NCBI GenBank assembly: GCA_037127315.1 | Contig: JBBBDQ010000445.1 | Location: 1,285,001 to 1,349,000 of the forward strand | From: Ascarosepion bandense | Lineage: Eukaryota > Mollusca > Cephalopoda > Sepiida > Sepiidae | Direction of reading: 5' to 3' | Length of the DNA stretch: 64,000 bases | In this document: one piece after another, positions 31,264 to 42,106 of the stretch | How positions within the stretch are numbered: the first letter of the stretch is position 1 | Layout: every line of letters starts with the position of its first letter | Made by a program: the position numbers and the translations under genes | Notes under the pieces: model-generated | Database searches by the model: none | The model's input: only the letters and a program-made list of their open reading frames with translations | Told to the model about the DNA's origin: nothing

Positions 31264-31752
31264 ACTAACAGTATAGCCCGGCATTGCTCGGGTGTAATGA
31301 AAGCTTTAAAACTAATCCATGGTCCTGGAGCTCAGACTCTTTGGACGTTGGCACAAAAGACTAAAAGCAATAGTTGTTTCCAGTTAAAGTGAAACCGTAG
31401 ACTGAAAGAAAAATGAATGGATGTAAGTCAAATTTTGATTTCCGGGTATCAATATCAAATTTTCTGCACTATTGTAAGAACTACAACCTTGAAACTTCTG
31501 AATATCGTTTCTTATGTCTTTGTCTATGAGTGTATCAAATTTGATTAAAATCAGATCACTCCTTCTATAACCCGATTTTTTTGATTATCGATTTTTAATA
31601 TTTATCGGGGGTACCTCGACACAAAACCTAGCTAAGAACACTCGCAGACGCTTATAGTACAACTGAGTAAATTTTCAAGAAAATCGGTTCAGCTGTTTTG
31701 GAGTCTATAGGTAATGGACACATACACAAAGTTCCATTTATAAATAAGTTTA
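31264..31752 (-). mobile_element. Helitron-A, copy 2, internal deletion
   Basis: Same ends as copy 1 (cccggcattgctcggg hairpin, plus-strand left end; right end atttataaataagttta), but the segment from 'caaataagttttt' to the TA patch is deleted. The last bases are altered (TTAG for CTAG, TA for TC). Confidence 0.6.
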
Positions 31753-31840
31753 TATGTATATATAGTATTGAATCATGATAATGTTTAGTGTCAAAGTTGT
31801 TGTTTTTCAGTGGTTTTACTGATAAAATATATTTTGGTTA

Positions 31841-31844
<4 letters not shown>

Positions 31845-31893
<49 letters not shown>
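31845..31893. repeat. (TA)n microsatellite
   Basis: Uninterrupted ta run. Confidence 0.95.
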
Positions 31894-31895
<2 letters not shown>

Positions 31896-32560
31896 AAAAA
31901 TCTGGCAAACTTGTGAAAAAGTTTTTGCATGATACATTTTGTGCTGTAGAACTTCATCAGGCTAAAGTGATATTTTTTCCACTTTGTTATAGATTTTCAT
32001 AAATTATTAAATTTAATTATTCTAAATGCCATACCATGTCAAATCAGGGTATAGGGGTTATGTCTTTCCATGAATTCTTTTTCTTTATTATGTATGAATT
32101 GCTATGGATTCTTGGGAATGGTAATAGAGTGGTTTACTGTATTTTTCTCCGTGGTTTTGAGTTGTGCTTCTCCTAGAAGACTGGCTGCTACACATAGCTA
32201 GATTGATATTTTTTTTTTTTATGGCTCATGAATCCATTCAAGATTATTTAAAGCCAGAAAATATTTTTAGATTGTAAGAATTTATTTTTTTAGATAATAG
32301 TGATTTTATGGTACTGTTATGACTGAAGGACCATAGAAAGATAACATGGACTCGGATATAAGGTTGAATAGTATATTCTCGGGAAGCATAGCATAAAGGT
32401 AAACGTGGACTGGAGAGTACTTTCTCTCGCAGGCGTCCTGACTCACTCATTCACTCTCACTGTGGCTACTACACAGTGAATTTTTACTCAGACTTGGTAG
32501 AAAGGTGTGGACAAGTCCATCTGTAGGTAAGTCCTTAGAACAGGTATAAATCGTACTAAT
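31894..32560. other. Unassigned sequence
   Basis: 'acttgtgaaaaagtttttgc' and 'gaacttcatcagg' near 31910-31965 resemble text beside other (TA)n tracts (52060, 59075). No gene is evident. Confidence 0.4.
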
Positions 32561-32566
32561 TAACAC

Positions 32567-32705
32567 CAAGCTGGAGAGAGAAGAGGTTGATTCATACCTT
32601 TTGCAAAGGTATTTGCACATAAGTGAATATAATGAACTCGATCTGGAATGAGAGCTTTGCTTTCTGATTTCCAATCCTGAGCCACCCACACAGCCAACCT
32701 TAGAG
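32567..32705 (-). mobile_element. SINE-A, diverged 5' part
   Basis: 'gattcatacc', 'aaaggtatttgcacataagt' and 'ctggaatgagagctttgc' mark body and B-box side. Confidence 0.6.
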
Positions 32706-32821
32706 GACTTGTTATTCCCAAGCAGCCACCCCCATCTAGTTACTGATCAGGATTGATGTCGCTTTGGTGATTGTATATGAACTGGTTGTTAATTCAATGC
32801 TAGAGATGTTACTGTGTTTTT

Positions 32822-33262
32822 TATTTTTTATTTTTAATGACTTAACCCCAAGCAAGACGTTAACACCACTGATGTGCAAGGGGCTACATAAGACTAAAAG
32901 TTTAGATAGAAGGAGAGTAAAGAGAAAGATGAACCAGTTAGAAAGGAGCAAGAGAAGGATGGGAATACAGGTGTGATGACAGTTGCAAAGAGAGAAAGGA
33001 AAAGATATACAAGGTGATGTAGAAAGAACTGGAGTCAAGTGGTTAAGGGATGGGTATTGACATTGCATTTAAATTCCTTGAGGTTGTAGCCATCAGGAAA
33101 GCAAGAATATGGAAGCGAGTTCCACTGGCGAGAAGTTCGAGAAAAAAAGCTGCTGGAGTAGAATTGTTGTCTGCATCTGGTTGATTTAACTTTGAATCAG
33201 TGGGACCCAGTTGCCAGTCTGGTTGCACGATTAAACTCCTGTGTCAGGGGCACCAGTGACTT
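32822..33262 (-). pseudogene. LINE-A C-terminus and 3' UTR
   Basis: Close relative of the 24040-24465 copy: 'TGSHxFxV' text, 'ASGTRFHILAFLMATTSRNL' in the shifted frame (true frame LWNSLPYSCFPDGYNLQ), then the UTR to 'ccccaagcaagacg' on the plus strand. Confidence 0.75.
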
Positions 33263-33524
33263 AAGTTCATCAGAACAGACAGAGAGAAGCCACATCCCGT
33301 CGGTGAGAAAGTGTGGAGAAGAAATGGGTTCATGCCTTTCTGAAGGTTGTTAATAAAGAAGACTGGAACTTGAACTTGTTTCACTGACTCCCATTTTCGC
33401 ATTAATAACCATTATGCCAGTCTTATATCCAATAAATATTGTAAAGTAAATTTTACTTCCTTCGTGGGTCAGGCAGCCATTCCTGCAATGGTACAATTTT
33501 AAAAAAAAAACTCTACCAGGATTG

Positions 33525-33845
33525 AGTACAACTTGGAATTTTGAACTGAACCCTTTTTCGATCACTGTGGTAGATTGTTTTCATTCCATGAGTCATGCCA
33601 CTTCCAGATGTTTTAGTTAGCTCCATTTAACTTGACTCAGTAAGTTTTTGTTTGTCATTGTTGTCACCAGGTATTGAACTCACAACTGTTTAGGTCAAGT
33701 CAAACTTCCAATCACCTGAAGAAGGTTGAGTGTACATGGCCGAAATGTTGTGAATATGACAAAAATGGGAACAATAGTCTGAACAGTGTAAATACCTCAT
33801 CTCAGAAATATCAACAAATATTGGCTACTTTATATTTAATTCTTA
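33525..33845 (+). repeat. Retroelement-like repeat with 'cctgaagaagg ... ggccgaaatg' motif
   Basis: Contains 'cacctgaagaaggttgagtg', 'catggccgaaatgttgtg' and 'tgggaacaatagtctgaaca'. Related text in inverted orientation lies at 39590-39730 and again at 39890-39960. This motif is common near 3' ends of Penelope-like elements; the assignment is tentative. Confidence 0.4.
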
Positions 33846-33862
33846 AAGTTTATATTCTCATT

Positions 33863-34225
33863 CTGAACAATTATCTATTACATCACCTGCACATCCAAGC
33901 TTACAGCACCTGATATTCCCAAGTGGTCACCCATCTAGGTACTGACCAGGCTCAACATTGCTTAACTCCAATTTCCAATTTCAAACCATTATCCATTACA
34001 CCACTTGCACATTCAAGCTTACAGCACCTGATATTCCCAAGTGATCACCCATCTAGGTACTGACCAGGCTCAACATTGCTTAACTCCAATTTCCAATTCC
34101 AAGCCATTATCCATTACACCACCTGCACATCCAAGCTTACAGCACCTGGTATTCCGAAGCAGTCACTATCCAAGCTTTATTTGTTGACTTTGGTGATCCC
34201 GTGCTTTAATATGATATGATCATAA
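33863..34225 (-). repeat. Tandem 5S rRNA / tRNA chimera array
   Basis: Read on the minus strand: a 5S-like unit (34225 to about 34140; tgatcatatcat ... caggtgctgtaag), then two units of about 119 bp (34140-34020, 34020-33898). Each unit joins a tRNA-type left half (gtggtgtaatggataatggc) to the right half of 5S (gttaagcaatgttgagcctg ... gatgggtgac ... ctgtaag). A lone tRNA-type left half (33898-33863) follows. The junction 'ctgtaag-cttggatgtgcagg' is the same each time. Confidence 0.8.
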
Positions 34226-34430
34226 GTCCTTTGAAGCTGGAAAAAGGAAATAAGTGGGCACAGTGAAAGTGCTGTGCAATAATTGTTATTCTGTATGCAC
34301 TTTTATAAAATGCTAGAAGCAAATATTATATGGCAAGGATCTTGCTCCTATTTAAGAGTAATTTCATTTAAAAATATGTTTATAACATTTTTAGAGACTA
34401 TCACAAGTGTTGTTGTTTTTTCTTTTAGAA
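34226..34430. repeat. Block E copy 1 (5S-linked spacer)
   Basis: 'ttgaagctggaaaaaggaaa', 'atattatatggcaaggatct' and 'tgctcctatttaagagtaat' recur at 35540-35725, again next to a minus-strand 5S pseudogene. Confidence 0.75.
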
Positions 34431-34486
34431 ACCTTTATAATGAAGATTATTTCATATTGACATCTAAACATTATCTTTGACTTCAA

Positions 34487-34970
34487 TACTATGTGGCTTC
34501 CCTGTGTCTCTTCTGCAAATACTTTCACGGCTGCTGCTCTGATGAACTTAGCTCACTGGTGCCCCCTGTATATAAATTTACTCAGGCCACAAAATTAGCA
34601 ACTAGGTCTCACCCTTTTACTGTGAAACCAATGAATTGTAAATGCAAATTCTACTCCAGCTGTTTCTTTTCATGCATTTCCCGCCTGTGGAATTCCCTTC
34701 TGTTTACTTGCTTCCCTGACAGCTATAATCTCCAAGAATTTAAATGTAAAGTCAATAGTCATTTCCTATCTCATTAATCTGTATCCTCTCTCTCATGCTC
34801 CTCTCTACGTCCACTCCACTTTCATCAGTGTTCTCATCCTTCACTTACCCACTTCCTGACACCCCCTATTACCTGTCACTCTTTCTCATAACTTTCCTCC
34901 AATGTAACCCCCTGCAAAACAGTGGCAATAAATTGCCTTGCTTGGGACGATATGATTATAAAAAAAAAAA
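34487..34970 (+). pseudogene. LINE-A C-terminus and 3' UTR
   Basis: An open 94-residue frame: 'MASLCLFCKYFHGCCSDELS', 'SLVPPVYKFTQATKLATRSH', 'LWNSLLFTCFPDSYNLQEFK', natural stop. The 3' UTR ends 'gggacgatatgatt' plus A tail. Confidence 0.85.
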
Positions 34971-35039
34971 GATTTCTATACTTTTATAATGTGGCTATAA
35001 AGTAGGGGATCAACTCCATATCACAATCAATATATAAAC

Positions 35040-35205
35040 TGATCCATCACTTTATGGCCACAGTCATCCTTCTCTTACCCACTTCCTGAAACCTCCTATA
35101 ACCTGTCACTCTTTCTCATAACTTTCCCCCTATGTAACCTCCTGCTAAACAGTGGCAATAAAATGCCTTGCTTCGGGCGATGTGATTATAAAAAAAAAAA
35201 TTCAG
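35040..35205 (+). mobile_element. LINE-A 3' UTR, second copy of the tail
   Basis: Repeats the last 160 bp of the preceding element (cttacccacttcctga ... gggcgatgtgattataaaaa), 70 bp downstream of its A tail. Confidence 0.75.
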
Positions 35206-35424
35206 ATGTATCTTTTTCGATATTCCAGATTATATAACTGCAAATGAGAGACTGAAAATCATCTTAAATAAAGTCAGATGATATAAAAGTAACTTAGAAA
35301 ACTCAAGAAATTAAACGATATCTGACCAGTGTAGTAGTCAAAATGGGTTTAAATATGGTGACTTGTTCCTTGGAATAAAGCCCAGAAATGACTGACCATA
35401 AATTGCTTTGAACATTTGAAATAC

Positions 35425-35545
35425 AAAGCATCAGGTATTTCTAAGTGGTCACCCATCTAGAAACTGACCGGGCTTTATGTTGTCTGTCTTTGGTGATCAT
35501 ACGAGAACCCATGTTACGCTGTGATATGGCCATAAGTCCTTTGAA
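35425..35545 (-). pseudogene. 5S rRNA pseudogene
   Basis: The minus strand reads 'cttatggccatatcacagcg', 'cccggtcagtttctagatgg' and 'gtgaccacttagaaatacct'. Near full length but with changes in the control region (acagacaacataaagcc). Confidence 0.75.
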
Positions 35546-35730
35546 GCTGGGAAAAAGAAATAAATGGGCACACTAAAAGTACTGCGCAATAACTGTCATT
35601 CCGAACGCAATTTTATAAATGCTAGAAGCAAATATTATATGGCGAGGATCTTGCTCCTATTTAAGAGTAATTTCATCTGACAATATTTAGTTTATAACAT
35701 TCTCAGAGAATATTGAAAGTATGATGGTAC
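35540..35730. repeat. Block E copy 2 (5S-linked spacer)
   Basis: Matches 34226-34420 closely; both lie upstream of a minus-strand 5S copy, so 5S gene and spacer seem to have moved together. Confidence 0.75.
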
Positions 35731-37030
35731 AATTTAATAAAAAAAAACAACTTCACAGGATTGAGTACAACTCGAATCAGTTTTGCAATCAATGTTTCAC
35801 TGTAATATATTACTGTCAAGTCTTTTTTTCTTGATTGTGCACTACTATAAGTAAGCTGTTTAAAAAAGCACTCTATAGAAAAATCCCCTCTCTTTGGTTA
35901 AAAGCTTTACATTTTGCAAAGAATTCATCGCAGGATCAAAAATATGATGGGAATTGTTTCTTTTTCTAACTTCTGAGTAAGAAAAGAAAATTTATTGATG
36001 GCTGCATCTTTATTTATTGATGGCTGCATCTTTACTGTTTAATCTCAGAGCGGTCTTTTCTTCCTGCATTTAGTTTTTATAATCTTCCCAATAGATGCAA
36101 AGTGGGAAGAAAGCCTGATAATGTTTTCAGCAGAGATTTATCGGCATTTGGGCGAGTCAGTTGTTGAAATCGGTTCGGTTCCATAATGAAAATGAATCTA
36201 AATTTATGGTGCTATGAATCATGAATACAGCTGTTGACGTTTTATTTCATCGAATTTTATCAAGAGTGTCACCATCCAGATCTGAACGTAGACATTATAT
36301 TTAGGGGTTGTAAAAAGACATTTTTAAGAAAGATGAATTATTGTTAAAAGATAAAACAAAAGAATCTTCCAATGGCAATACAAACTTTCTATACTGCTGT
36401 ATTGTAGCAATCTTTATAAAGAAAGACGCTGTTATATACAAAGTGACAACTGTATTATTGGTTTGATAAATCAATGAGAAATATCCCATTTTTATTTATT
36501 TTTTTGTTGAAGGTTCATTTTTGGGCTTGTTTAAATTTTATTTGTTGTGTACATGCAAAAAGTGTATAAATATTGAAATTCTTTTACTGTGCCCAGAATA
36601 TAAAGGTGTATAAAGAATCTTTTTTTATTCCAACCCCCCTCCCCCTTCCCTTCACTTCTAAAGAAAATTTATGACCTTCTGCATATTTTTGATGAAAATT
36701 TTGCTGGGCAATAAAAAAAAAACAATGTTGAGTATACAGGTAACCTCTGACAGTTCACATGATGATTTCCTACGTGTTTTTTTTTTTATCATCAATCACT
36801 CATTGTGTATTTCTTGTTTTCCAAATCTTCCATATTCTATTTCATAGATGCTGGTGACAACATGGTTTTAGCTAAAAAGTAGCTTCTACAAGTTTGCCAG
36901 GTACCTTGCCTTACTCGGATTGTCACATTAAGATTCAGCATTCTGATTTTGCTTATAACTAGTACTGTAAATTTCACTTTCAGTTTTGAATTCTGAGTTG
37001 TTGTTCTAGAGTTGTTACCAACCAAGGCTG
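35731..37030. other. Unassigned sequence
   Basis: Includes a 23-bp direct duplication (ttattgatggctgcatcttt, about 35993-36034). The frames at 36301-36489 and 36837-37025 have no recognisable domain. Confidence 0.4.
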
Positions 37031-37034
37031 GATT

Positions 37035-37511
37035 GCTCAGACTTCTTCTTTTCCTTTTATGTGCCCTGTCCTTTCAGGACATAGGCCATCATGACCTTCC
37101 ACATCTTTCTATCCTTAGTGGCTCTTAGCATGCTTTCTTTTGTTAGCTCACTCTGCCCTCAATCTGGTCAAGCCCATCAAGTATGTGACATGTAACTTCC
37201 TCATGTCTCTTTTTCCCCTCTATCTGACCTGTGAGTATCAGATTCTCCAAGCCCTCTTTCCTTGTTACATGTCCCAGGAACTTCAGCTGTCTTTTCCTGA
37301 TGTTAAGTATCAGTTTCCTTTTCATTTCCATCCTTTCCAAAACCTCATCATTGCTCACATGCTCGGTCCACGATATCTGCAGCATCCTTCTGTAGAACCA
37401 CATTTCAGCTGCTTCAAGTTTTTCCTTCATCTTTGATGACATTGTCCAGCATTCACTGCCGTATTGAAGAACTGTAGTTCTTATTCTCCTTAAAAATTTC
37501 AAATTTCTCAC
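37035..37511 (-). pseudogene. RTE-1 reverse transcriptase C-terminus, best copy
   Basis: A 122-residue open frame: 'TTVLQYGSECWTMSSKMKEK', 'AEMWFYRRMLQISWTEHVSN', 'LILNIRKRQLKFLGHVTRKE' and 'GLENLILTGQIEGKK', then the family tail. RTE-type RTs carry this block after the palm. The palm and endonuclease are missing. The 3' UTR (37035-37140) shows 'tagccactaaggatag'-type text and 'ctgaaaggacagggcacata'. Confidence 0.9.
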
Positions 37512-37559
37512 ATAATCTGTTCCATGGTATCATCAATACTCATCAGTAGAACCACACAT

Positions 37560-38865
37560 CAACTGCTTCATGTCTTTTTTTCCACTTGTGAAAAAATTAC
37601 TCTGCTTTTTTCACCATATAGGAATGAAAATACCATATAGAAATATAGTTTTTGCCATCCCTTACTACTTTGCTGAATTTCTGAAAAGACAGAGAGTCAA
37701 TGGACAGGTAAATATAGATGGTATCTTGTTAAAAATACAAAGAAGAAGGCAACAGAAAATCACTCTACCATCTCTCTTTAGAACAGCTATGACAGCTCAC
37801 ACATTTAATTTTGTCAAAAACAAATGAGTGGCAATTTTGATTTTATACCAGAGAATGGAAACATTTCAATGTTTTTAATTCTGAACAAGTTAGTGTTTAT
37901 ACTGTTGATATTTTGAAAGAAAAAAATATTATTATAGAACTACATAAAAATGTATTTCTTTAAAAAAAACAATTAAAAAAATGAATATGTTAATATTTAT
38001 TTACCAGCTTTCACTCAAACTTTGGCTGCAAATCCAAGAATCAGCAAAAAAAAAAAAAAAATTCTGAATGCCTCCTCCACACCCTGCAACTGCTAACATC
38101 TACCTCATAAAAGAACAATAAGTAAAATGAAAAACATTACAAATTTTTCCCTCTTTATGAGCTAACCATCCAACTACTTCTGGTTCATTTTTTTTTAAAT
38201 TGAAAAAAAAAAAAAAAAACACACAGCAAGGGAGATAACTTCTCCATTGCCAGCACTCTAGAATTACACAGCTTTCATTACTGGGCAATTACAATGACTG
38301 CTTTGTTGGCATGAAATACATATTATGTCAGATGGACTGACTGATTCATTGACTTAAAAAAAATTAAATAGAATGAGTCATTAATGGACATGGCTGCTAT
38401 CTGTTGTCTCTAATATGAAGAAACTGCCATATTGTATAAGGTTACTTACTCATTTCTTTCTTCTCAGATATACAAGGGTGAAGGTCACCCTGAAAGTAAT
38501 GCTTCAGGTTTTATTATGCCTGTCTGTGATATCAAAGTTGGGTGTTGATAGTATGGCTGAAGAGGTGCAACTTTGTTCAATAACTCTTGCTACAATCTGA
38601 CAGAATAGTGTCTGACATGAAATTGCCTATAAAATAGAGATAAGGTTGTGAATTTTTTTTAAGCTGAAGAAGTTGCTGCTGTTGACATTCACTGAGCCTT
38701 GCTTAACATTTATAGAGATTAAATGGTAGATGTGAGCCCAGTTAAACTTGGCAATTTGTTTTGATGTCAGTAGAGATCATAGAGCCCACAGTCTTGTGCC
38801 AACTGTATTATTTTCTCAAATCCCATATGGTATCCACCTTGCTAGGGTGATAAACTGGTTTTGGA
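37560..38865. other. Unassigned sequence
   Basis: The frames at 37570-37827 and 38100-38288 show no domain I recognise. Confidence 0.4.
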
Positions 38866-38867
38866 TT

Positions 38868-39060
38868 CTGAATTATCCTTCTAGATTGGTTGCCAGCCAC
38901 AGCTAGAATACCCAGTATGCCTTGTTTTTTAACCCATATTTAATGGGGAAAATAAATTCATACTTTTCCCAAGGTTCTTTGTGCAAAAGAGAACAAAATT
39001 CAGTCTTGGCATGCTGATTTCTTTTTCTGAGCTGCTGTTAGACTACCTGCACATTGGGGG
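38868..39060 (-). mobile_element. SINE-A, very diverged
   Basis: 'attggttgccagccacagct', 'tttttaacccatat', 'ttcatacttttcccaaggtt'; the tRNA head is hardly recognisable. Confidence 0.5.
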
Positions 39061-39469
39061 GTTGGGTCAATAGTGTGGACAATGAAATGTGTGACAAGCC
39101 ATATTACTGACAGCCTTGCCAACACTTGAAATGTAGAGCACCTTAAAAGTTCGTAACTCGTGGTGGGTGCCATGTACAAAAATATTTATTTCCGTTATTG
39201 AGTTATCTGTTTGAGTTTCTAGGTAGAAGGTGGAATAGTCCAAACCAGTTCGTCTCTAGTATCTTTGAAAGGAAATATTAGCAGCCATGATGGTTTTATT
39301 ATACGCATCAAGCAGAGAATGAAGGCAAATTATCACTTGTTAATTACAACTGTAAAAATCTAATAGGAGTAGATAGGTTTGCCAGTCTCACTTCTCCATA
39401 GTCTTTCGAAAAGGAGGAGAGATTTTTCTGTTGTTTCCTGTTTTGGGTTGGGTTTCCAGTTCTGTCTAA

Positions 39470-39565
39470 ATTCTTTTTATTCAACTTCAATCTCAGAAGC
39501 ATCTCTCAGTGGTATTACCACCTTGCTTGTAGTGAACTGAGTAAAAAAAAAAAAAAAATATATTT
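39470..39565 (+). mobile_element. LINE-A 3' UTR scrap
   Basis: 'cagtggtattaccaccttgc' followed by an A tail; little else remains. Confidence 0.4.
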
Positions 39566-39569
39566 AAAA

Positions 39570-40060
39570 ATGTTTACAGTATTTACATTATTCGGACTAT
39601 TGTCCCCATTTTTGTTTGCCATTTGTACGACGTTTTGACAACTGTACGTTCCGGCTTTCTTCAGGTGCTAGGAATTTTGAACCAAACCCTTTATTACAAA
39701 CACTGTAGTATATGAACTCTATTCCTTGCATAAATCTTCAATTAGAAGTCATGAGTTATCTCCCTCTAACCCTGCAAGTTACTTGTTCACTACTGCTGTA
39801 GCCTGGTATTAAAATTACAAATCTAAGAGTCAAGTCAGGAACTAAGCAATGTCAATATCCACAGGGCCATGTATCCTTAAGGACACATGGCTCAGTCCGA
39901 ATAATGCAAATACTGTAAATACTACCTCATCCAGGAAATATAGACAAATATTAAAAATGTTTGTTTTTATTATAATTTTGATTAATTTTGTATCCACCAC
40001 AGATTGTTGTAAAATCATTTATGGAGAGTACAAAGTTTTACTAGGGCTTTTAAAATGAAC
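39570..40060. repeat. Inverted low-copy repeat with 'cggactattgtcccc'
   Basis: 39570-39630 (ttaaaaatgtttacagtatt ... cggactattgtcccc) reappears in reverse at 39890-39965 (cagtccgaataatgcaaata ... attaaaaatgtttg). Related to 33525-33845. Confidence 0.5.
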
Positions 40061-40072
40061 ATTTTAAAGGTA

Positions 40073-40073
<1 letters not shown>

Positions 40074-40105
<32 letters not shown>

Positions 40106-40125
40106 ATATATATATAAATATATAG
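40074..40125. repeat. (TG)n(TA)n microsatellite
   Basis: tgtgtg run followed by tatata. Confidence 0.95.
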
Positions 40126-40269
40126 AAGGTTGAGGAAGAGTAAGTATAAGAAGAAAAATATAGCTCACTGTATAGTAGTGAATTGAAAAAAACTAATAAA
40201 AAAAAAGCTATTGATTATTGCTCTTCACTCTCTAAGGCTCAATTGTGGACAAAAACATATAGATATGTG

Positions 40270-40800
40270 CACAATGACTAAAAAGAGGTGAAGGAAAAAT
40301 TACTACCATAAAATCAGCAATATAAATAACAGACAAATTAAATTTAGACTTAGCAATCATTCTATTTACAGAGGGGAGGTGTCTTAGGTTCTTGAACATA
40401 CTAAAATGAGGAAGGAAAAATACTAGCAATGAGCCAGTAATATAAATAACAGATGGATTATGTTTTGATTCATCAATTATTCATTCTGCTTGCAAAGGGA
40501 AAATTGCTTAGGCTTAATATAGAGGGTCTTAAGCATTCTCAAATGGGGATGGAAAAAAATTAACAGAGAACCAGTAATATAAATAATAGATAGATTATAT
40601 TTAGATCTAGAAATCATTCATTGTACTTGCAAAGGGAAGGTTGCTTAGGCTTAATATAGAGGGTCCTGAGCATACTTAAATGGGGAAGAAAAAATACTAG
40701 CCGTATAAATAACAGTAAATTTAGACTCTATAACTATTACTTCTGCTTTTAGAGGCAAAGTCACTTGGACTTAATATATTTTTCTCCCCATTTTTAGTCA
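40270..40800 (+). repeat. Four-unit tandem repeat, unit about 138 bp
   Basis: Each unit has 'agtaatataaataacaga', 'ttatatttaga ... aatcattc', 'gcaaagggaaggttgcttag', 'gcttaatatagagggtc' and 'aaatggggaagg'. Units begin near 40275, 40410, 40549 and 40690; the outer units are the most diverged. Confidence 0.8.
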
Positions 40801-40816
40801 TTGTACACAAATTTAG

Positions 40817-41110
40817 TGGATGCACATTGTGGTGCAGTAGATATCGGCTCAGAATGAGAAATTGGGGAGGTAGATCCGAATTCCTTGCATTCACTTACGT
40901 GCAAATACTCTTTGGGAATGGTATTAATCTATTTCTTCCAGTTATGGGTTAAATTACAGGACAGATTTGGTTCTATAGCCTTGGTCGGCAACCAGTCTAC
41001 TGCAGAAAGCAATGGCAATCTACTGCAAGATAATCTTCTGCCAAGTCAGTCATGTCTCTTTCGAGACATGATCGCCCAAGCGTGTATCACGTATGGCACT
41101 TAACTGACTG
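40817..41110 (+). mobile_element. SINE-A, near full length
   Basis: A box (ttgtggtgcagtagatatcgg), a damaged B box (gtagatccgaattcc), full body and 3' end 'cacttaactgactgactgac'. Confidence 0.9.
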
Positions 41111-41275
41111 ACTGACACATATTTATGTTTTTATTCTCAGGCAGTTTTAAAGAGTGACGAGCAATAACTGGTGAGATCTTTTTAGTTGTTTCTCTTTCAC
41201 TGTTATATTTTTGATCTACCACATTACAGTAAGTAAATTTATTTTCTATTTCTTTCTCTTACTCTTCCTCCGTTT

Positions 41276-41277
<2 letters not shown>

Positions 41278-41302
<25 letters not shown>
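41278..41302. repeat. (TA)n microsatellite
   Basis: ta run directly left of the palindrome. Confidence 0.95.
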
Positions 41303-41306
<4 letters not shown>

Positions 41307-41501
41307 TAAATACATTTTCAATATTCAAAATTGTTGAATGAACATTTCAACATGAAATCCCTAAGAGATTTCACGTCTCCTCAGCAAAGGTACATATTTT
41401 TAAAAAATGTACCGTTGCTGAGGAGATATGAAATCTCTCTTAGGGATTTCATGTTGAAATGTTCATTCAACAATTTTGAATATTGAAAATGTATTTATTT
41501 T
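41303..41501. repeat. Near-perfect palindrome, about 97-bp arms
   Basis: Arms 41303-41400 and 41405-41501. About 70 outer bases are perfectly complementary; near the loop there is one 2-bp indel and about three mismatches. Arm sequence is related to, but clearly diverged from, the 10403-10611 palindrome (shared: ttgctgagg, ggatttcat, gaaatg, tcattcaac). The right arm has CTGAGGA (41418-41424), an internal stem (ATGAAATC/GATTTCAT) and GAAA (41456-41459). Confidence 0.95.
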
Positions 41502-41672
41502 ATATTAGCTCTGTAATTTTAATTACATTGAGCTCTCCTCCTGTATCATTTTTTAATATTAATATTTAATATTAATTAGGATCAGGTTTTCGGATTTACC
41601 TTCCTACTTTTCCATTTTGGATTAAAGTATTTTAATAATATATATATATATATATAGATAGATAGATAGATA
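41502..41672 (+). mobile_element. Conserved 3' domain of the palindrome element, copy 2
   Basis: 'gctctgtaat', 'ttgagctctcctcctgtatc', 'attaattaggatcaggtttt', 'cggatttaccttcctac', then (TA)n(GATA)n. Matches 10612-10770. Confidence 0.7.
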
Positions 41673-41751
41673 GAAAGATACACATTTAAAATGGCTGTTT
41701 TATTTTTTTGTTCTGATTCATTTTTTTCAACTTCTTCCATCTGCCATTTTT

Positions 41752-42085
41752 TTTTTATAATCATTTCACCCCAAGCAAGGCAGTACTGCCACTGGTTCAC
41801 GGGGGTTTACATAAGAGGTGAGTGATGAGAAAGAGGAACAATTTATATGGCGAGTCAGAGAATGGATAGGAGAAGAATGAGAACACTAGAGTCGAGTGGA
41901 AAGGGAGAAGAACCTGATACAAAGGTTGTCGAGGAAGAAATGCAAGTAATAGTGGCATTGCAGTTAAATTCTTGGAGATTATAGCTGTCAGGGGAGCAAG
42001 TATATGGAAGAGAATTCCACAGGCAGGAAGTGTGAGAAAAGAAGCTGTAGAGTAGAAGTTGTAGTTAGATGTCATGTCTCATTAA
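41752..42085 (-). pseudogene. LINE-A C-terminus and 3' UTR
   Basis: The minus strand from 'TASFLTLPACGILFHILAPL' (shifted frame of FFSHTSCLWNSLPYTCSPDS) to the UTR and 'ttggggtgaaatgattat'. The 5' part is cut off where LTR-2 sequence begins. Confidence 0.75.
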
Positions 42086-42106
42086 CACAAAAGCGATCAT
42101 AGCTCT

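Noticed and set aside
32736..33068. 110-residue minus frame
   Set aside because: LINE-A 3' UTR read in an arbitrary frame; it lies after the family's natural stop.
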